Positions 47,319-57,081 are shown, counted from the first letter of the stretch. The stretch: 60,547 bases of DNA from Burkholderiales bacterium (GCA_026399835.1 JAPLQE010000034.1:1-60547); one strand, 5' to 3'. Translations and numbers: made by a program. The notes: generated by a model not told the origin, from the letters alone.

Positions 47319-48533
47319 ATGAACGCACCCGACTCCGCACGCGGCCTGAAAGCCGCGTTCAAATGGGACGACCCGCTGCTGATCGAGTCGCAGCTGACCG
47401 AGGACGAGCGGATGATCCGCGAGGCCGCCGCCCAGTACTGCCAGGACAAGCTCGCACCGCGCGTGACCTCGGCCTTCCTCGACGAGCGCACCGACATCGA
47501 GATCTTCCGCGAGATGGGCGAGCTCGGCCTGCTCGGGCCGACCATCCCGACCGAGTACGGCGGCCCGGGCCTGAACTACGTCGCCTACGGCCTGATCGCC
47601 CGCGAGGTCGAGCGCGTCGACTCCGGCTACCGCTCGATGATGAGCGTGCAGTCCTCGCTGGTGATGCTGCCGATCCACGACTTCGGCACCGAGGCCCAGC
47701 GCATGAAGTACCTGCCGAAGCTCGCCACCGGCGAGTGGATCGGCTGCTTCGGACTGACCGAGCCGAACCACGGCTCCGACCCCGGCAGCATGGGGACACG
47801 CGCCAAGCGCGTGGACGGCGGCTGGCTGCTCACCGGCTCGAAGATGTGGATCTCGAACAGCCCGATCGCCGACGTCTTCGTGGTCTGGGCCAAGTGCCAG
47901 GGCGGCGACTTCGACGGCCGCATCAAGGGCTTCGTGCTGGAGAAGGGCATGAAGGGCCTGTCGGCGCCGAAGATCTCCGGCAAGGTCGGCCTGCGCGCCT
48001 CCATCACCGGCGAGATCGTGATGGACGAGGTGTTCGCCTCGGACGAGCAGCTGCTGCCCGGCGTCGAGGGCCTCAAGGGCCCGTTCACCTGCCTCAACAG
48101 CGCCCGCTACGGCATCGCGTGGGGCGCGCTCGGCGCCGCCGAGGACTGCTGGTTCCGCGCGCGCCAGTACGTGCTCGACCGCAAGCAGTTCGGCCGCCCG
48201 CTCGCCGCCAACCAGCTCATCCAGAAGAAGCTCGCCGACATGCAGACCGAGATCACCCTCGGCCTGCAGGGTTGCCTGCGCCTGGGGCGCATGAAGGACG
48301 AGGGCACCGCAGCGGTCGAGATCACCTCGATCATGAAGCGCAACAGCTGCGGCAAGTCGCTCGACATCGCGCGCCTGGCCCGCGACATGATGGGCGGCAA
48401 CGGCATCTCGGCCGAGTACGGCGTCGCCCGCCACCTGGTCAACCTCGAGGTGGTCAACACCTACGAGGGCACGCACGACGTGCACGCGCTGATCCTGGGC
48501 CGTGCCCAGACCGGCATCCAGGCCTTCTCCTGA
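47319..48533 (+). CDS. gcdH: Glutaryl-CoA dehydrogenase-like acyl-CoA dehydrogenase
   Basis: A 404-aa FAD acyl-CoA dehydrogenase. [35 protein letters not shown] and the catalytic glutamate in [19 protein letters not shown] are those of glutaryl-CoA dehydrogenase, which converts glutaryl-CoA to crotonyl-CoA plus CO2 in lysine, tryptophan and aromatic breakdown. GAGGA precedes the ATG. It is on the same strand as kynA-ridA after an 83-bp gap containing a GC-rich repeat, so cotranscription is possible. The substrate assignment is by resemblance. Confidence 0.9.
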   Translation: MNAPDSARGLKAAFKWDDPLLIESQLTEDERMIREAAAQYCQDKLAPRVTSAFLDERTDIEIFREMGELGLLGPTIPTEYGGPGLNYVAYGLIAREVERVDSGYRSMMSVQSSLVMLPIHDFGTEAQRMKYLPKLATGEWIGCFGLTEPNHGSDPGSMGTRAKRVDGGWLLTGSKMWISNSPIADVFVVWAKCQGGDFDGRIKGFVLEKGMKGLSAPKISGKVGLRASITGEIVMDEVFASDEQLLPGVEGLKGPFTCLNSARYGIAWGALGAAEDCWFRARQYVLDRKQFGRPLAANQLIQKKLADMQTEITLGLQGCLRLGRMKDEGTAAVEITSIMKRNSCGKSLDIARLARDMMGGNGISAEYGVARHLVNLEVVNTYEGTHDVHALILGRAQTGIQAFS

Positions 48534-48549
48534 TCTCGGGTACCGATCG

Positions 48550-49314
48550 ATGACCGTCTCCCACGATTTCAAGGGCCGCCGCGTGCTCGTCGCCGGCGGC
48601 AGCCGCGGCATCGGCCGCTCGATCGCGCTCGGCTTCGCGCGCGCCGGCGCCTCGGTGTCGATCTGCGCACGCGGCGCCGAGGCCCTCGAGGCCGCCCGCG
48701 CCGAGCTCGCCGCGGCCGGCCCCGGCCGCATGCACGCGGCCTCGTGCGACCTCGCCGACCAGGCGCAGATCGAGGCCTGGGTCGCGTCCGCGGCCGACGC
48801 GCTCGGTGGCGTCGACGTGCTGGTCAACAATGCGTCGGGCTTCGGTGCCGGCGACACCGAGGAAGGCTGGGCCGCGAGCTTCGGCGTCGACGTGCAGGCG
48901 GTGGTGCGCGCCAGCCGCGCCGCCCTGCCCTGGCTCGAGCGCGCGACCTCTGCGTCGGTGATCAACGTGTCGTCGATCTCGGCGCTCAAGCCCTCGACGC
49001 GCACGCCGGCCTACGGCGCCGCGAAGGCCGCGGTCATCCACTACACCACCAGCCAGGCCGCGCTCTGGGCCCGGCGAGGCATCCGCGTGAACTGCGTGGC
49101 GCCCGGCTCGATCGACTTTCCCGGCGGTCTCTGGGAGCAGCGCAGGGACTCCGACCCGAAACTGTACGAGGGCACGCGCCGCAGCATCCCCTTCGGCCGC
49201 TTCGGCGCCCCCGAGGAGGTCGCCGAGGTCGTGATGTGGCTCGCCTCGGACGGGGCCCGCTGGGTCACCGCACAGACCATCGCCGTCGACGGCGGCCAGA
49301 CGCTCGGCGTCTGA
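48550..49314 (+). CDS. SDR-family oxidoreductase
   Basis: A 254-aa short-chain dehydrogenase. The cofactor motif AGGSRGIGRSIALGF is at residues 13-27, NNAS in the fourth strand, and the catalytic YGAAK with its upstream serine in INVSSISALKPS. The end (SDGARWVTAQTIAVDGGQTLGV) is classical SDR. It follows gcdH by 16 bp and precedes the MFS gene with no gap, so it likely acts on a hydroxyacyl intermediate or aromatic diol of the same pathway. The substrate is unknown. Confidence 0.9.
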   Translation: MTVSHDFKGRRVLVAGGSRGIGRSIALGFARAGASVSICARGAEALEAARAELAAAGPGRMHAASCDLADQAQIEAWVASAADALGGVDVLVNNASGFGAGDTEEGWAASFGVDVQAVVRASRAALPWLERATSASVINVSSISALKPSTRTPAYGAAKAAVIHYTTSQAALWARRGIRVNCVAPGSIDFPGGLWEQRRDSDPKLYEGTRRSIPFGRFGAPEEVAEVVMWLASDGARWVTAQTIAVDGGQTLGV

Positions 49315-49315
49315 G

Positions 49316-50731
49316 TTGTCCGCAGCACCCGCGCCGGGCCTGCCCCCCGAGCAGGTCCGGCGGATCGTCCTCGGCCTGCTGCCGACGATCTTCCTCGGCG
49401 CGATCGACGGCTCGATCGTCCCGATCGCCCTGCTGACCATCGGCCGCGCGCTCGACGACGTCTCGCTGATCGCCTGGGTGATGGCCGGCTACCTGGTCGC
49501 AGGGACGGTCGCCACGCCCATCTACGGCAAGCTCTCCGACCTGCACGGGCGGCGCCGGATGCTGCTGGTCGCGACCGGCATCGCCGCCTGCGGCTCGCTG
49601 CTGTGCGCGCTGTCGGTGAGCATGCCGATGCTGATCGGCGCACGCATCCTGCAGGGCCTGGGCAGCGGTGCGCTGTTCGCGCTCGGGCAGGCGGCAGCGG
49701 CAGACGTCGTGCACGGTCCCGAGCGCGGCCGCTGGCAGGGCTACTTCTCGTCGGTGTTCGCCACCGCGGCGCTCGCCGCACCGCTGCTCGGCGGCTACCT
49801 GACCGAGCACCTGTCGTGGCGGGCAGTGTTCTGGATCAACCTGCCGCTGGCGGCGTTCGCGGCCTGGCGCGTGCTCGCCGTGCTGCCGGCGGCCGCACCG
49901 GCCCACCGCGAGGCGCGCATCGACTGGCCGGGTGCGGCGCTGCTCGCCGCGGGGCTCGCCGTGCCGCTGGTGGCGCTGACCCGGATCGGACAGGGCGCGG
50001 ACTGGTTCGGCGCGTCGACGCTGGCGCTGGTCGCCGTCGGCATCGTGCTGCTCGGGCTGTGGGCCTGGCGCGAGTCCGACGCGCCCGAGCCGATCGTGCC
50101 GACCTCGCTGTTCGCCAACCGCACCGTGCTCGCCTGCTGCCTGGTGAACGGCCTGAACTTCTTCGTGCTGATCGGCAGCACGGTGCTGCTGCCGCTGACC
50201 ATGCAGACGCTCGGCGGCGCCCGTGCGGGCGAGGTGGCGCTGCGACTGGTGGCGCTGACGCTCGCGACCCCGGTCGGCGCCCTCGTGGCCGGACGCCTGA
50301 TGCTGCGCTGGCCGAAGATGGGTGCGATCTCGGCGATCGGCTCCGCGCTCGCCTGCATGGGCCTCGGCGTCATCGCCTGGTCGGCGCATGCGAAGGCCCC
50401 GGTGCCGCTGCCGGCGATGGTGCCGCTGGGCTTCGGGCTCGGGATGACGCTGCCCTCGGTGCTCGTGGCCGCACAGGGCGCGGTCGGGCCGGCGATGATC
50501 GGCGTGGTGACCGCGCTGGTGTCGTTCTTCCGCTCGCTGGGCGGCGTGGTGGGCATCGCGGTGCTGACCTCGATGGTCATGGCCGGCACCGTCGGCGGCT
50601 CGCTGGCCGATGCCCGGCCCGAAGCGTTGTCGCACGCCTTCTCTCTCGCCTTCGCGACGGCGGCCGGAGTGGCCGCGCTCGCTGCGCTCGCCGCGCTGCG
50701 GATCAGGCCGCCGAGACCCCGGCCCGCCTGA
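49316..50731 (+). CDS. MFS transporter of the DHA2 (14-TMS) drug/proton antiporter type
   Basis: A 471-aa major facilitator with about 14 membrane helices. Motif A after TM2 is GKLSDLHGRRRMLL, the motif C region GYFSSVFATAALAAPLLGGYL follows, and the N-terminal DGSIVPIAL pocket is typical of DHA2 exporters such as EmrB. The start is TTG 49316, one base after the SDR stop. Position suggests export of a toxic intermediate of the adjacent catabolic genes, but general drug efflux is equally possible. Confidence 0.9.
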   Translation: MSAAPAPGLPPEQVRRIVLGLLPTIFLGAIDGSIVPIALLTIGRALDDVSLIAWVMAGYLVAGTVATPIYGKLSDLHGRRRMLLVATGIAACGSLLCALSVSMPMLIGARILQGLGSGALFALGQAAAADVVHGPERGRWQGYFSSVFATAALAAPLLGGYLTEHLSWRAVFWINLPLAAFAAWRVLAVLPAAAPAHREARIDWPGAALLAAGLAVPLVALTRIGQGADWFGASTLALVAVGIVLLGLWAWRESDAPEPIVPTSLFANRTVLACCLVNGLNFFVLIGSTVLLPLTMQTLGGARAGEVALRLVALTLATPVGALVAGRLMLRWPKMGAISAIGSALACMGLGVIAWSAHAKAPVPLPAMVPLGFGLGMTLPSVLVAAQGAVGPAMIGVVTALVSFFRSLGGVVGIAVLTSMVMAGTVGGSLADARPEALSHAFSLAFATAAGVAALAALAALRIRPPRPRPA

Positions 50732-50752
50732 GGCCGGCCCGCCAGCGCCCGC

Positions 50753-51283
50753 TCACTCGCGGGGAAGCAGCCTCGAGCGGCGACGCACGATGGTCACGGT
50801 CGGCGCGACCGGCGCACGCGGCTCGCTTGGCAGCACCACGTCGCCGTCGAGCTCGGGGTCGGAGACCGGCGTCGCATCGCGCGGCGCCGACCAGGGCCGG
50901 TCGCCGGAGTCGCGGCGCGGGGCCGAATCGCCGTCGCGGCGAACGCCGCCGCCCTCCCGGCGCGGCGCGCCCGGTCCCGGACGGCGTCCGCGCACGGTGG
51001 TCGCGGGCTCGATGGTGCTGACGGCGTGGCCGTAGATCACCATCTCGCCGTGCTGCGTCTCGAGCAGCAGGGTGTGCACGTCAAACGAGCGGATGCGACC
51101 GGTGAACCGCGTGCCGCTCAGCAGGTACACGTGGACCGCGGTGCGCTCGCGCCGATACCGGTTCAGCTGGAGGAACTGCCGGTTCTTGGGATCTTCAGGA
51201 GCTTTCAAGCCAAACCGTGTCGTTGGACGGGCGCCGCGAGGCGGGACGTCGGCGCGCCGATCGGTGCCGTAGAGTCTGTTCAT
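50753..51283 (-). CDS. Divergent Hfq-like RNA-binding protein with basic tail
   Basis: A 176-aa protein with an Hfq/Sm domain at about residues 33-92: an N-terminal helix with RRER, Sm1 VHVYLLSGTRFTGRIRSFD and Sm2 IYGHAVSTIEP. Compared with E. coli Hfq the rim arginines and Gln8 are kept, but the proximal-face residues equivalent to Phe42 and Lys56 are His and Gly and one residue is inserted before Sm2. A ~30-aa N-terminal extension and a ~80-aa Arg/Pro/Asp-rich, probably disordered tail flank the domain. It is unlikely to be the main Hfq; long second Hfq proteins are known in Burkholderia. TACAAT overlaps the ATG, so the real start could be downstream. Confidence 0.75.
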   Translation of the reverse strand: MNRLYGTDRRADVPPRGARPTTRFGLKAPEDPKNRQFLQLNRYRRERTAVHVYLLSGTRFTGRIRSFDVHTLLLETQHGEMVIYGHAVSTIEPATTVRGRRPGPGAPRREGGGVRRDGDSAPRRDSGDRPWSAPRDATPVSDPELDGDVVLPSEPRAPVAPTVTIVRRRSRLLPRE

Positions 51284-51461
51284 TGTAGTCGCCGACGCGC
51301 ATTAGTGCGATCGGGGCTCGCAACGCGGCACGACGCGTCCCCGACCGGCCATCCGGCTTGACGCCCCCGGGGTGGGCGCACAGAATCCGCGGGCACCGCA
51401 TATGGACGGGCGACGCGCGCAGATCGCGACCGACCCGTACCCCCACACGAGGAGACCCCCC

Positions 51462-52439
51462 ATGATCCGATCGCTTTCCCGCATCCTGAAGACCGCGGCC
51501 GCCGGACTCGCGCTCGCCGCGTCCGCCTCGGCCTTCGCGCAGGCCTACCCGAACCGTCCGATCACGCTGGTCGTGCCCTGGGGCGCCGGCGGCGGCACCG
51601 ACGCGACCGCCCGGATCATCGGCAGCCTGCTGGAGAAGGAGCTGGGCCAGCCGATCAACGTGGTGAACCGCACCGGCGGATCCGGCGTCGTCGGCCACCA
51701 GGCGATCGCCGCCGCGGCGCCGGACGGCTACACGCTCGGCCTGATCACGGTCGAGATCACGATGATGCATCACCAGAAGCTGACCGACCTGACCCACGCA
51801 AGCTATACGCCGCTGGCGCTGGTGAACCTCGATCCGGCCGGCTTCCAGGTCCGCGCCGACTCGCCGTACAAGACGATGAACGACGTGATCGCGGCGATCA
51901 AGGCGAACCCGGGCAAGTTCAAGGCCTCGGGCACCGGCCAGGGCGGCATCTGGCACCTCGCGCTCGCCGGCATGCTGTCGGACCTGAAGATCGACCCGGC
52001 CAGCGTACCGTGGGTCCCCTCGAACGGCGCCGCACCCGGCCTGCAGGACCTGGCCGCGGGCGGCGTGGAGTTCGTGCCCTGCTCGCTGCCCGAGGCGCGC
52101 TCGCTGATCGACGCCGGCAAGGTGCGCTCGCTGGCGGTAATGGCCGACAAGCGCGCGACGCTGTACCCGAACGTGCCGACGCTCAAGGAGGCCACCGGCT
52201 CGAACTGGGGCACCGGCGCCTGGCGCGGCGTGGCCGCCCCCAAGGGCATCCCGGCCGACGTGCGTGCCAAGCTCGAGGGCGCGCTCAAGAAGGTCTACGA
52301 CAGCAAGGACTACCAGGAGTTCATGGCCTCGCGCGGCTTCGGCGTGATCTGGGGCACGGGCGAGGAGTTCGGCAAGTTCATGGCCAAGGGCGACGCCGAC
52401 ATGAAGGCGGTGATGACCGCGGTCGGCATCGTCAAGTAA
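51462..52439 (+). CDS. Tripartite tricarboxylate transporter substrate-binding protein (TctC/Bug family)
   Basis: A 325-aa periplasmic binding protein with a signal peptide ending ASAFAQA. YPNRPITLVVPWGAGGGTDATAR and the GGSGVVGHQAIAAAAPDGYTLG loop are Bug-family marks. It captures a carboxylate for the TctAB transporter encoded directly downstream; the ligand is unknown. GAGGAGA precedes ATG 51462. It is divergent from the Hfq-like gene. Confidence 0.93.
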   Translation: MIRSLSRILKTAAAGLALAASASAFAQAYPNRPITLVVPWGAGGGTDATARIIGSLLEKELGQPINVVNRTGGSGVVGHQAIAAAAPDGYTLGLITVEITMMHHQKLTDLTHASYTPLALVNLDPAGFQVRADSPYKTMNDVIAAIKANPGKFKASGTGQGGIWHLALAGMLSDLKIDPASVPWVPSNGAAPGLQDLAAGGVEFVPCSLPEARSLIDAGKVRSLAVMADKRATLYPNVPTLKEATGSNWGTGAWRGVAAPKGIPADVRAKLEGALKKVYDSKDYQEFMASRGFGVIWGTGEEFGKFMAKGDADMKAVMTAVGIVK

Positions 52440-52451
52440 GGCCCGCTGACC

Positions 52452-52913
52452 ATGCGATCGATCGACCGCTGGACGGGCGCCGGCATCGCGGCCCTCGGGG
52501 CCGCGGTGTACTTCAGCTCGCGCGGCTTTCCGAACGTGCCGGGCCAGAAGCTCGGCGCCTCGACCCTGCCGTCGATCGTCGCAGTCGGCCTGTTCGTCTG
52601 CGGACTGCTGCTGGTGCTGCGCAGCCTGCGGTCCGCGCGCTATGGCACCGCGTCCGACGAGGCGCCCGAGGCCGAGCAGATCACGCCGGCCTTCGGGATC
52701 CTCGGGTCGATCGTGCTCTACCTCGTCGCCTCGGACGGGCTCGGCTACCTGATCGTGGCGCCCGTCTGCATGGCGATCGCCATGCGGGCCCTGAAGGTGG
52801 GCTGGACACGCGCGATCGGCTGGTCGATCGTCGCCTCGCTGGCGGTGCACCTCGCGTTCTACAAGCTTCTCAAGGTACCGCTGCCCTGGGGCATCGTGCC
52901 CGTCCTCTACTGA
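52452..52913 (+). CDS. Tripartite tricarboxylate transporter small membrane subunit TctB
   Basis: A 153-aa membrane protein with about four helices, the small subunit of the Na+-coupled tripartite tricarboxylate transporter. Sequence conservation is low in this family, but helix pattern, length and place between tctC (12-bp gap) and tctA are diagnostic. Confidence 0.9.
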   Translation: MRSIDRWTGAGIAALGAAVYFSSRGFPNVPGQKLGASTLPSIVAVGLFVCGLLLVLRSLRSARYGTASDEAPEAEQITPAFGILGSIVLYLVASDGLGYLIVAPVCMAIAMRALKVGWTRAIGWSIVASLAVHLAFYKLLKVPLPWGIVPVLY

Positions 52914-52938
52914 GCGCGCCGCTCCGCGGCGCGACCCC

Positions 52939-54435
52939 ATGGACCCCATCCTCACGGCATTCGGGCTGGTCTTCCAGCCCTACGTCCTGCTCGTCATCCT
53001 GCTGTCGGCCCTGTTCGGGCTGTTCGTCGGCGCGATACCGGGCCTGACCGCCACCATGGCCACCGCGCTGCTGGTGCCGGTGACCTTCTTCATGGCGCCG
53101 ATCCCGGCGGTCGCCGCGATCGTGACCGCCACCGCGATGGCGATCTTCTCGGGCGACATCCCGAGCGCGCTGCTGCGCATGCCGGGCACGCCCGCGTCGG
53201 CCGCCTATACCGACGAAGCCTATCTGCTGACCCGACAGGGCAAGGCCGAGATCGCGCTCGGCTCGGGACTGGTGTTCTCGGTCCTCGGCGGCATCTTCGG
53301 CACGCTGGTGCTGATCGTCGCCGCGCCGATGCTCGCCGAGGTGGCCCTCAAGTTCAGCTCCTACGAATACTTCTGGCTGGTGATGCTCGGCTTCACCTGC
53401 GCCATCTTCATCGCCGGCACCGACCCGCTCAAGGGCTGCGTGTCGCTGCTGCTGGGGCTGCTGGTCTCGGTGGTCGGCCTGGAGAATCCGGCCGCGCATC
53501 CGCGCTACACCTTCGGCAATGCCGACCTGCTCGGCGGCATCCCGCTGATCCCGCTGATGATCGGCATGTTCGCGATCTCGGAAGTGCTGCGCTACGCGAC
53601 CACCGTCGTGCGCCCGGTGCTCGGCACCGACAAGCCCTTCGGCAGCGTCTTCGCCGGCATGTGGGGGCTCATCAAGAAGTATCCGGTCCAGCTGCTGCGC
53701 GGCTCGGCGCTCGGGACGCTGGTGGGCGCGCTGCCGGGCGCCGGCGCCGACATCGCGGCCTGGATGTCGTACGGGATGTCGAAGCGCTTCTCCAAGGAGC
53801 CGGAGAAGTTCGGCACCGGCCACGTCGAGGGCATCGTCGAGTCGGGCGCCGCGAACAACTCGGCGCTCGGCGGCGCATGGATTCCGGCGCTGGTGTTCGG
53901 CATCCCCGGCGACTCGATCACCGCGATCGCGATCGGCGTGCTGTACCTGAAGAACATGAACCCGGGGCCGACGCTGTTCGTCGACAACCCGCAGAACATC
54001 TACGCGGTGTTCATCGTCTTCATCCTCGCCCAGCTGCTGATGCTGCCGCTCGGATGGCTCGCGATCAAGGTGGCCAAGCAGCTGCTGCGGATCCCGGGCG
54101 AGATCCTGATGCCGATCATCCTGCTGTTCTGCGTGGTGGGCAGCTACGCGATCAACAACACGCTGTTCGGCGTCGTCGTGATGGTCGTCGCCGGGGTCTT
54201 CGCGTTCTTCATGGAGCGCTGGGGCTTCCCGGTGGCGCCGACGATTCTCGGCGTCGTGCTCGGCACGATGCTCGAGGAGCATTTCTTCAGCTCGCTGATC
54301 AAGGCCGACGGCCGGCTGCTCGCCTTCTTCGAGCGCCCGATCGCGGGCGTGCTCGGCGTCGCCACCGTCGCCATCTGGGCCTGGTGGATCGCCAAGTCGC
54401 TGAAGTCCACCTCCAACAGGACGGTTCATGGATGA
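52939..54435 (+). CDS. Tripartite tricarboxylate transporter large membrane subunit TctA
   Basis: A 498-aa membrane permease with about 11-12 helices. VGAIPGLTATMATALLVPVTF, SGDIPSALLRMPGTPASAAYT and the second conserved loop GALPGAGADIAAWMSYGMSK with AANNSALGGAWIPALVFGIPG are the two inverted TctA signature regions. It completes the TctCBA unit. Its end overlaps the following SDR gene by eight bases. Confidence 0.95.
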   Translation: MDPILTAFGLVFQPYVLLVILLSALFGLFVGAIPGLTATMATALLVPVTFFMAPIPAVAAIVTATAMAIFSGDIPSALLRMPGTPASAAYTDEAYLLTRQGKAEIALGSGLVFSVLGGIFGTLVLIVAAPMLAEVALKFSSYEYFWLVMLGFTCAIFIAGTDPLKGCVSLLLGLLVSVVGLENPAAHPRYTFGNADLLGGIPLIPLMIGMFAISEVLRYATTVVRPVLGTDKPFGSVFAGMWGLIKKYPVQLLRGSALGTLVGALPGAGADIAAWMSYGMSKRFSKEPEKFGTGHVEGIVESGAANNSALGGAWIPALVFGIPGDSITAIAIGVLYLKNMNPGPTLFVDNPQNIYAVFIVFILAQLLMLPLGWLAIKVAKQLLRIPGEILMPIILLFCVVGSYAINNTLFGVVVMVVAGVFAFFMERWGFPVAPTILGVVLGTMLEEHFFSSLIKADGRLLAFFERPIAGVLGVATVAIWAWWIAKSLKSTSNRTVHG

Positions 54436-55189
54436 TCTGAAAGGCAAGGTCGCGCTGGTCACCGGCGGCTCCACCGGCATCGGCGCCGCGGTCGCGCGCG
54501 AGTTCGGGCGCCTCGGCGCGAAGGTCGTGGTGCACTACTTCGCGAGCGGCGACGCCGCCGAGCAGGTGGCCGCCGACATCCGCACCGCCGGCAGCGAGGC
54601 GATCACGCTGCGCGCCGACGCCCATTCGTCGGCTGCGATGCGGCAGGTGGTGGCCGACACGCTGGCGCACTTCGGGCGCATCGACATCCTCGTCAACAAC
54701 GCAGGCGCCCTGGTCAAGCGCGTGCCGATCGAGCAGCTCACCGACGCACTCTTCGACGACGTGGTCGACCTCAACGTGCGCTCGGCGCTGGCCGCGACCT
54801 CGGCGGCGGTGCCGGCGATGCGCGCCCAGGGCGGCGGCAACGTGATCTTCGTGACCTCGGTGGCGGCGCGCCACGGCGGCGGCCCGGGCGCGGCGCTCTA
54901 TGCGGGCTCCAAGGGCTTCATCAGTACCGCGACCCACGGACTCGCCAAGGAGCTCGCGCCCGACGGCATCCGCGTGAACGCGGTATCGCCCGGCGTCATC
55001 ACCACGCCCTTCCACGAGAAGTTCTCGACGCCGGCCCAGCTCGAGTCGATGCGCCTCACGATTCCGATGGCGCGCCTCGGCTCGGCCGACGAATGTGTCG
55101 GCGCGTTCGTGTACTTCGCGTCGGACCGGCTCTCGGGCTACGTGACCGGGCAGATCCTCGAGGTCAACGGCGGGCAGTACATGCCCTGA
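54428..55189 (+). CDS. SDR-family oxidoreductase coupled to the Tct transporter
   Basis: A 253-aa short-chain dehydrogenase. TGGSTGIGAAVAREFG is the cofactor motif, NNAGALV follows, and YAGSK holds the catalytic Tyr/Lys with serine in VTSVAARHGG. It resembles 3-oxoacyl-ACP reductase-like enzymes. The eight-base overlap with tctA indicates cotranscription and suggests it acts on the imported substrate, for example a hydroxy or keto acid. The precise reaction is unknown. Confidence 0.9.
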   Translation: MDDLKGKVALVTGGSTGIGAAVAREFGRLGAKVVVHYFASGDAAEQVAADIRTAGSEAITLRADAHSSAAMRQVVADTLAHFGRIDILVNNAGALVKRVPIEQLTDALFDDVVDLNVRSALAATSAAVPAMRAQGGGNVIFVTSVAARHGGGPGAALYAGSKGFISTATHGLAKELAPDGIRVNAVSPGVITTPFHEKFSTPAQLESMRLTIPMARLGSADECVGAFVYFASDRLSGYVTGQILEVNGGQYMP

Positions 55190-55221
55190 TCGGCCGGTGC
55201 CGCGCGGCGCGCACGTCGTGC

Positions 55222-55872
55222 TCAGTGCTTGGTGCCGAAGATGCGGTCGCCGGCGTCGCCCAGCCCGGGGACGATGTACGCATGCTCGTTCAGGTGCGAG
55301 TCGAGCGCGGCGACGTAGACCGGCACCGTCGGATGCGCTGCCTGGAACGCGGTCACGCCCTCGGGCGCGGCGACCAGTGCGAGGAAGCGGATCTGTTCGG
55401 CATGCACGCCGCGATCGAGCAGGACCTGCACCGCGTGCGCACCCGAGTGACCGGTGGCCAGCATCGGGTCGCAGACGATGAAGATCCGGCCCTCGAGCTC
55501 CGGCAGCCGCACGTAGTACTCGACCGGTCGGTTGTCCTCGCCGCGGTACAGGCCGATGTGCCCCTGGCGCGCCGAGGGCATCAGCTCCATCAGGCCCTCG
55601 GCCATGCCGAGGCCGGCGCGCAGCACCGGCACGACCGCGACCTTCTTGCCGTCGATCACCGGCGCGTCCATCGGGCACAGCGGCGTCTCGATGGGCTGCG
55701 TGGTCAGCGGCAGGTCGCGGGTGATCTCGTAGCCCATCAGCAGCGTCAGCTCGCGCAGCAGCTGGCGGAAGGTGCGCGTGGACGTCGTGCGGTCGCGCAT
55801 GTGCGAGAGCTTGTGCTGGATCAGCGGATGATCGAGCACGAACAGGTTCGGGAAGCGGGAATCTCGGCGCAT
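55222..55872 (-). CDS. upp: Uracil phosphoribosyltransferase
   Basis: A 216-aa pyrimidine salvage enzyme forming UMP from uracil and [20 protein letters not shown] at the N-terminus, [18 protein letters not shown], and the PRPP loop [15 protein letters not shown] are family signatures; the C-terminal [13 protein letters not shown] binds uracil. It is convergent with the upstream SDR gene. Confidence 0.96.
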   Translation of the reverse strand: MRRDSRFPNLFVLDHPLIQHKLSHMRDRTTSTRTFRQLLRELTLLMGYEITRDLPLTTQPIETPLCPMDAPVIDGKKVAVVPVLRAGLGMAEGLMELMPSARQGHIGLYRGEDNRPVEYYVRLPELEGRIFIVCDPMLATGHSGAHAVQVLLDRGVHAEQIRFLALVAAPEGVTAFQAAHPTVPVYVAALDSHLNEHAYIVPGLGDAGDRIFGTKH

Positions 55873-55921
55873 CGGGGCTCTCGCGGCGGAAGGGGCGGGT
55901 CGATCCAGTGTAGCGCGGGCG

Positions 55922-56716
55922 TCAGCGCCCCTTGAACACCGCGTCGCGCCGCTCGCGGAACGCGGTCGTGCCCTCGGCCAGGTCCTCGGTCAGCCCGACA
56001 TCGTGGAACGAGCTCGACTCCAGCCGCAGCGCCTCGTCCTGCGGCATCCCGACGGCACGCTTCATCACTTCCTTGGCGAAGCGGTGCGACAGCGGCGAGC
56101 GAGAGGCCAGCTTCTGCGCGTAGTCCATCGTGCGCTCGAGCAGCTCGGCCTGCGGCCAGATCCGGTTGACCAGGCCGATGCGCAGCGCATGCTCGGCATC
56201 GACCCGATCGCCGGACAGCACGATCTCCATCGCGTGGCCCAGGCCCACGATCTGCGGCAGGCGGATCAGACCGCCGTCGCAGGCGTGGAAGCCCCACTTC
56301 GCGTCCTGCAGCGCGAACTCGGCGTTCGGCGAGCAGAAGCGCAGGTCGCAGGCGAGTGCGAGCTCGAAGCCGCCGGAGATCGCGAAGCCGTTGACCGCTG
56401 CGACGATCGGCTTGAAGACGTCCATGTTGCGCGTGATGCCGCCGAAGCCCGGGCCGTTGGTGAAGCGGCGGCGGAACTCGGGCGCCGGGCGACGCGCGAA
56501 GTCCATCGTGTAGGTCTTGAGGTCGGCGCCGGCGCAGAACGCCTGCGCGCCCGCGCCGGTGACGACCGCGACGTGCGCGTCGTCATCGGCGTCGAACTCG
56601 CGCCAGGCGGCGACGAGGCGATCGTTCGCCTCGAAGTCGAGCGAGTTCATCTTCGCCGGGCGGTCGATCGTGATCAGCCGGACCCGGCCGTGGGCTTCGT
56701 AGCGGATGTCGGTCAT
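55922..56716 (-). CDS. Enoyl-CoA hydratase/isomerase family protein
   Basis: A 264-aa crotonase-fold protein. The oxyanion loop [10 protein letters not shown] and the first catalytic glutamate in [14 protein letters not shown] match enoyl-CoA hydratases. At the second catalytic glutamate position it has aspartate ([16 protein letters not shown]), so hydratase activity may be altered or another crotonase reaction performed. ATG 56716 fits the family start and overlaps the stop of the Zn-ribbon OB gene (ATGA). It is the last gene of a ligase-thiolase-OB-hydratase operon. Confidence 0.9.
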   Translation of the reverse strand: MTDIRYEAHGRVRLITIDRPAKMNSLDFEANDRLVAAWREFDADDDAHVAVVTGAGAQAFCAGADLKTYTMDFARRPAPEFRRRFTNGPGFGGITRNMDVFKPIVAAVNGFAISGGFELALACDLRFCSPNAEFALQDAKWGFHACDGGLIRLPQIVGLGHAMEIVLSGDRVDAEHALRIGLVNRIWPQAELLERTMDYAQKLASRSPLSHRFAKEVMKRAVGMPQDEALRLESSSFHDVGLTEDLAEGTTAFRERRDAVFKGR

Positions 56717-57081
56717 TCGGGGGCTCGTCTCGTGGCGTCGGAGGGGGCTGCGGGCAGCAGCTCGAACAGCAGGTAGGGCGCGTCGAAGGCGCGCGCCCGG
56801 ACGGCCGCGCCGACCTCTGGCACGACGCCGTTCGGGGCCAGGCGCCCGGTCACGCGCGGCCCGGCGTCGAGGTCGACGACGGCGACCTCGTAGGGCGCGT
56901 CGTCGCGGAACTGCGAGGGGGCACGGCGGATGGTGGTCCAGGTGGCGAGCCGGCCGGTGCCCGGCACCTCGACCGGCTCGAGCGCGAACGACAGGCAGCC
57001 GGCGCAGACCGTTCGCCCGGCGCCGTCGAGCCGGCCGCAGCCCGCGCAGCGCAGCAGCGAGATCGGGGCGGCGGCGCTCAT
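56713..57081 (-). CDS. Zn-ribbon and OB-fold (DUF35) protein
   Basis: A 122-aa protein with an N-terminal rubredoxin-like zinc ribbon of two CxxC pairs (LLRCAGCGRL and TVCAGCLS) followed by an OB-fold acyl-CoA-associated domain. DUF35 proteins form complexes with thiolases or HMG-CoA synthases and help shuttle CoA intermediates. Consistent with that, the thiolase gene lies immediately upstream (37-bp gap) and an enoyl-CoA hydratase overlaps downstream. Confidence 0.9.
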   Translation of the reverse strand: MSAAAPISLLRCAGCGRLDGAGRTVCAGCLSFALEPVEVPGTGRLATWTTIRRAPSQFRDDAPYEVAVVDLDAGPRVTGRLAPNGVVPEVGAAVRARAFDAPYLLFELLPAAPSDATRRAPE

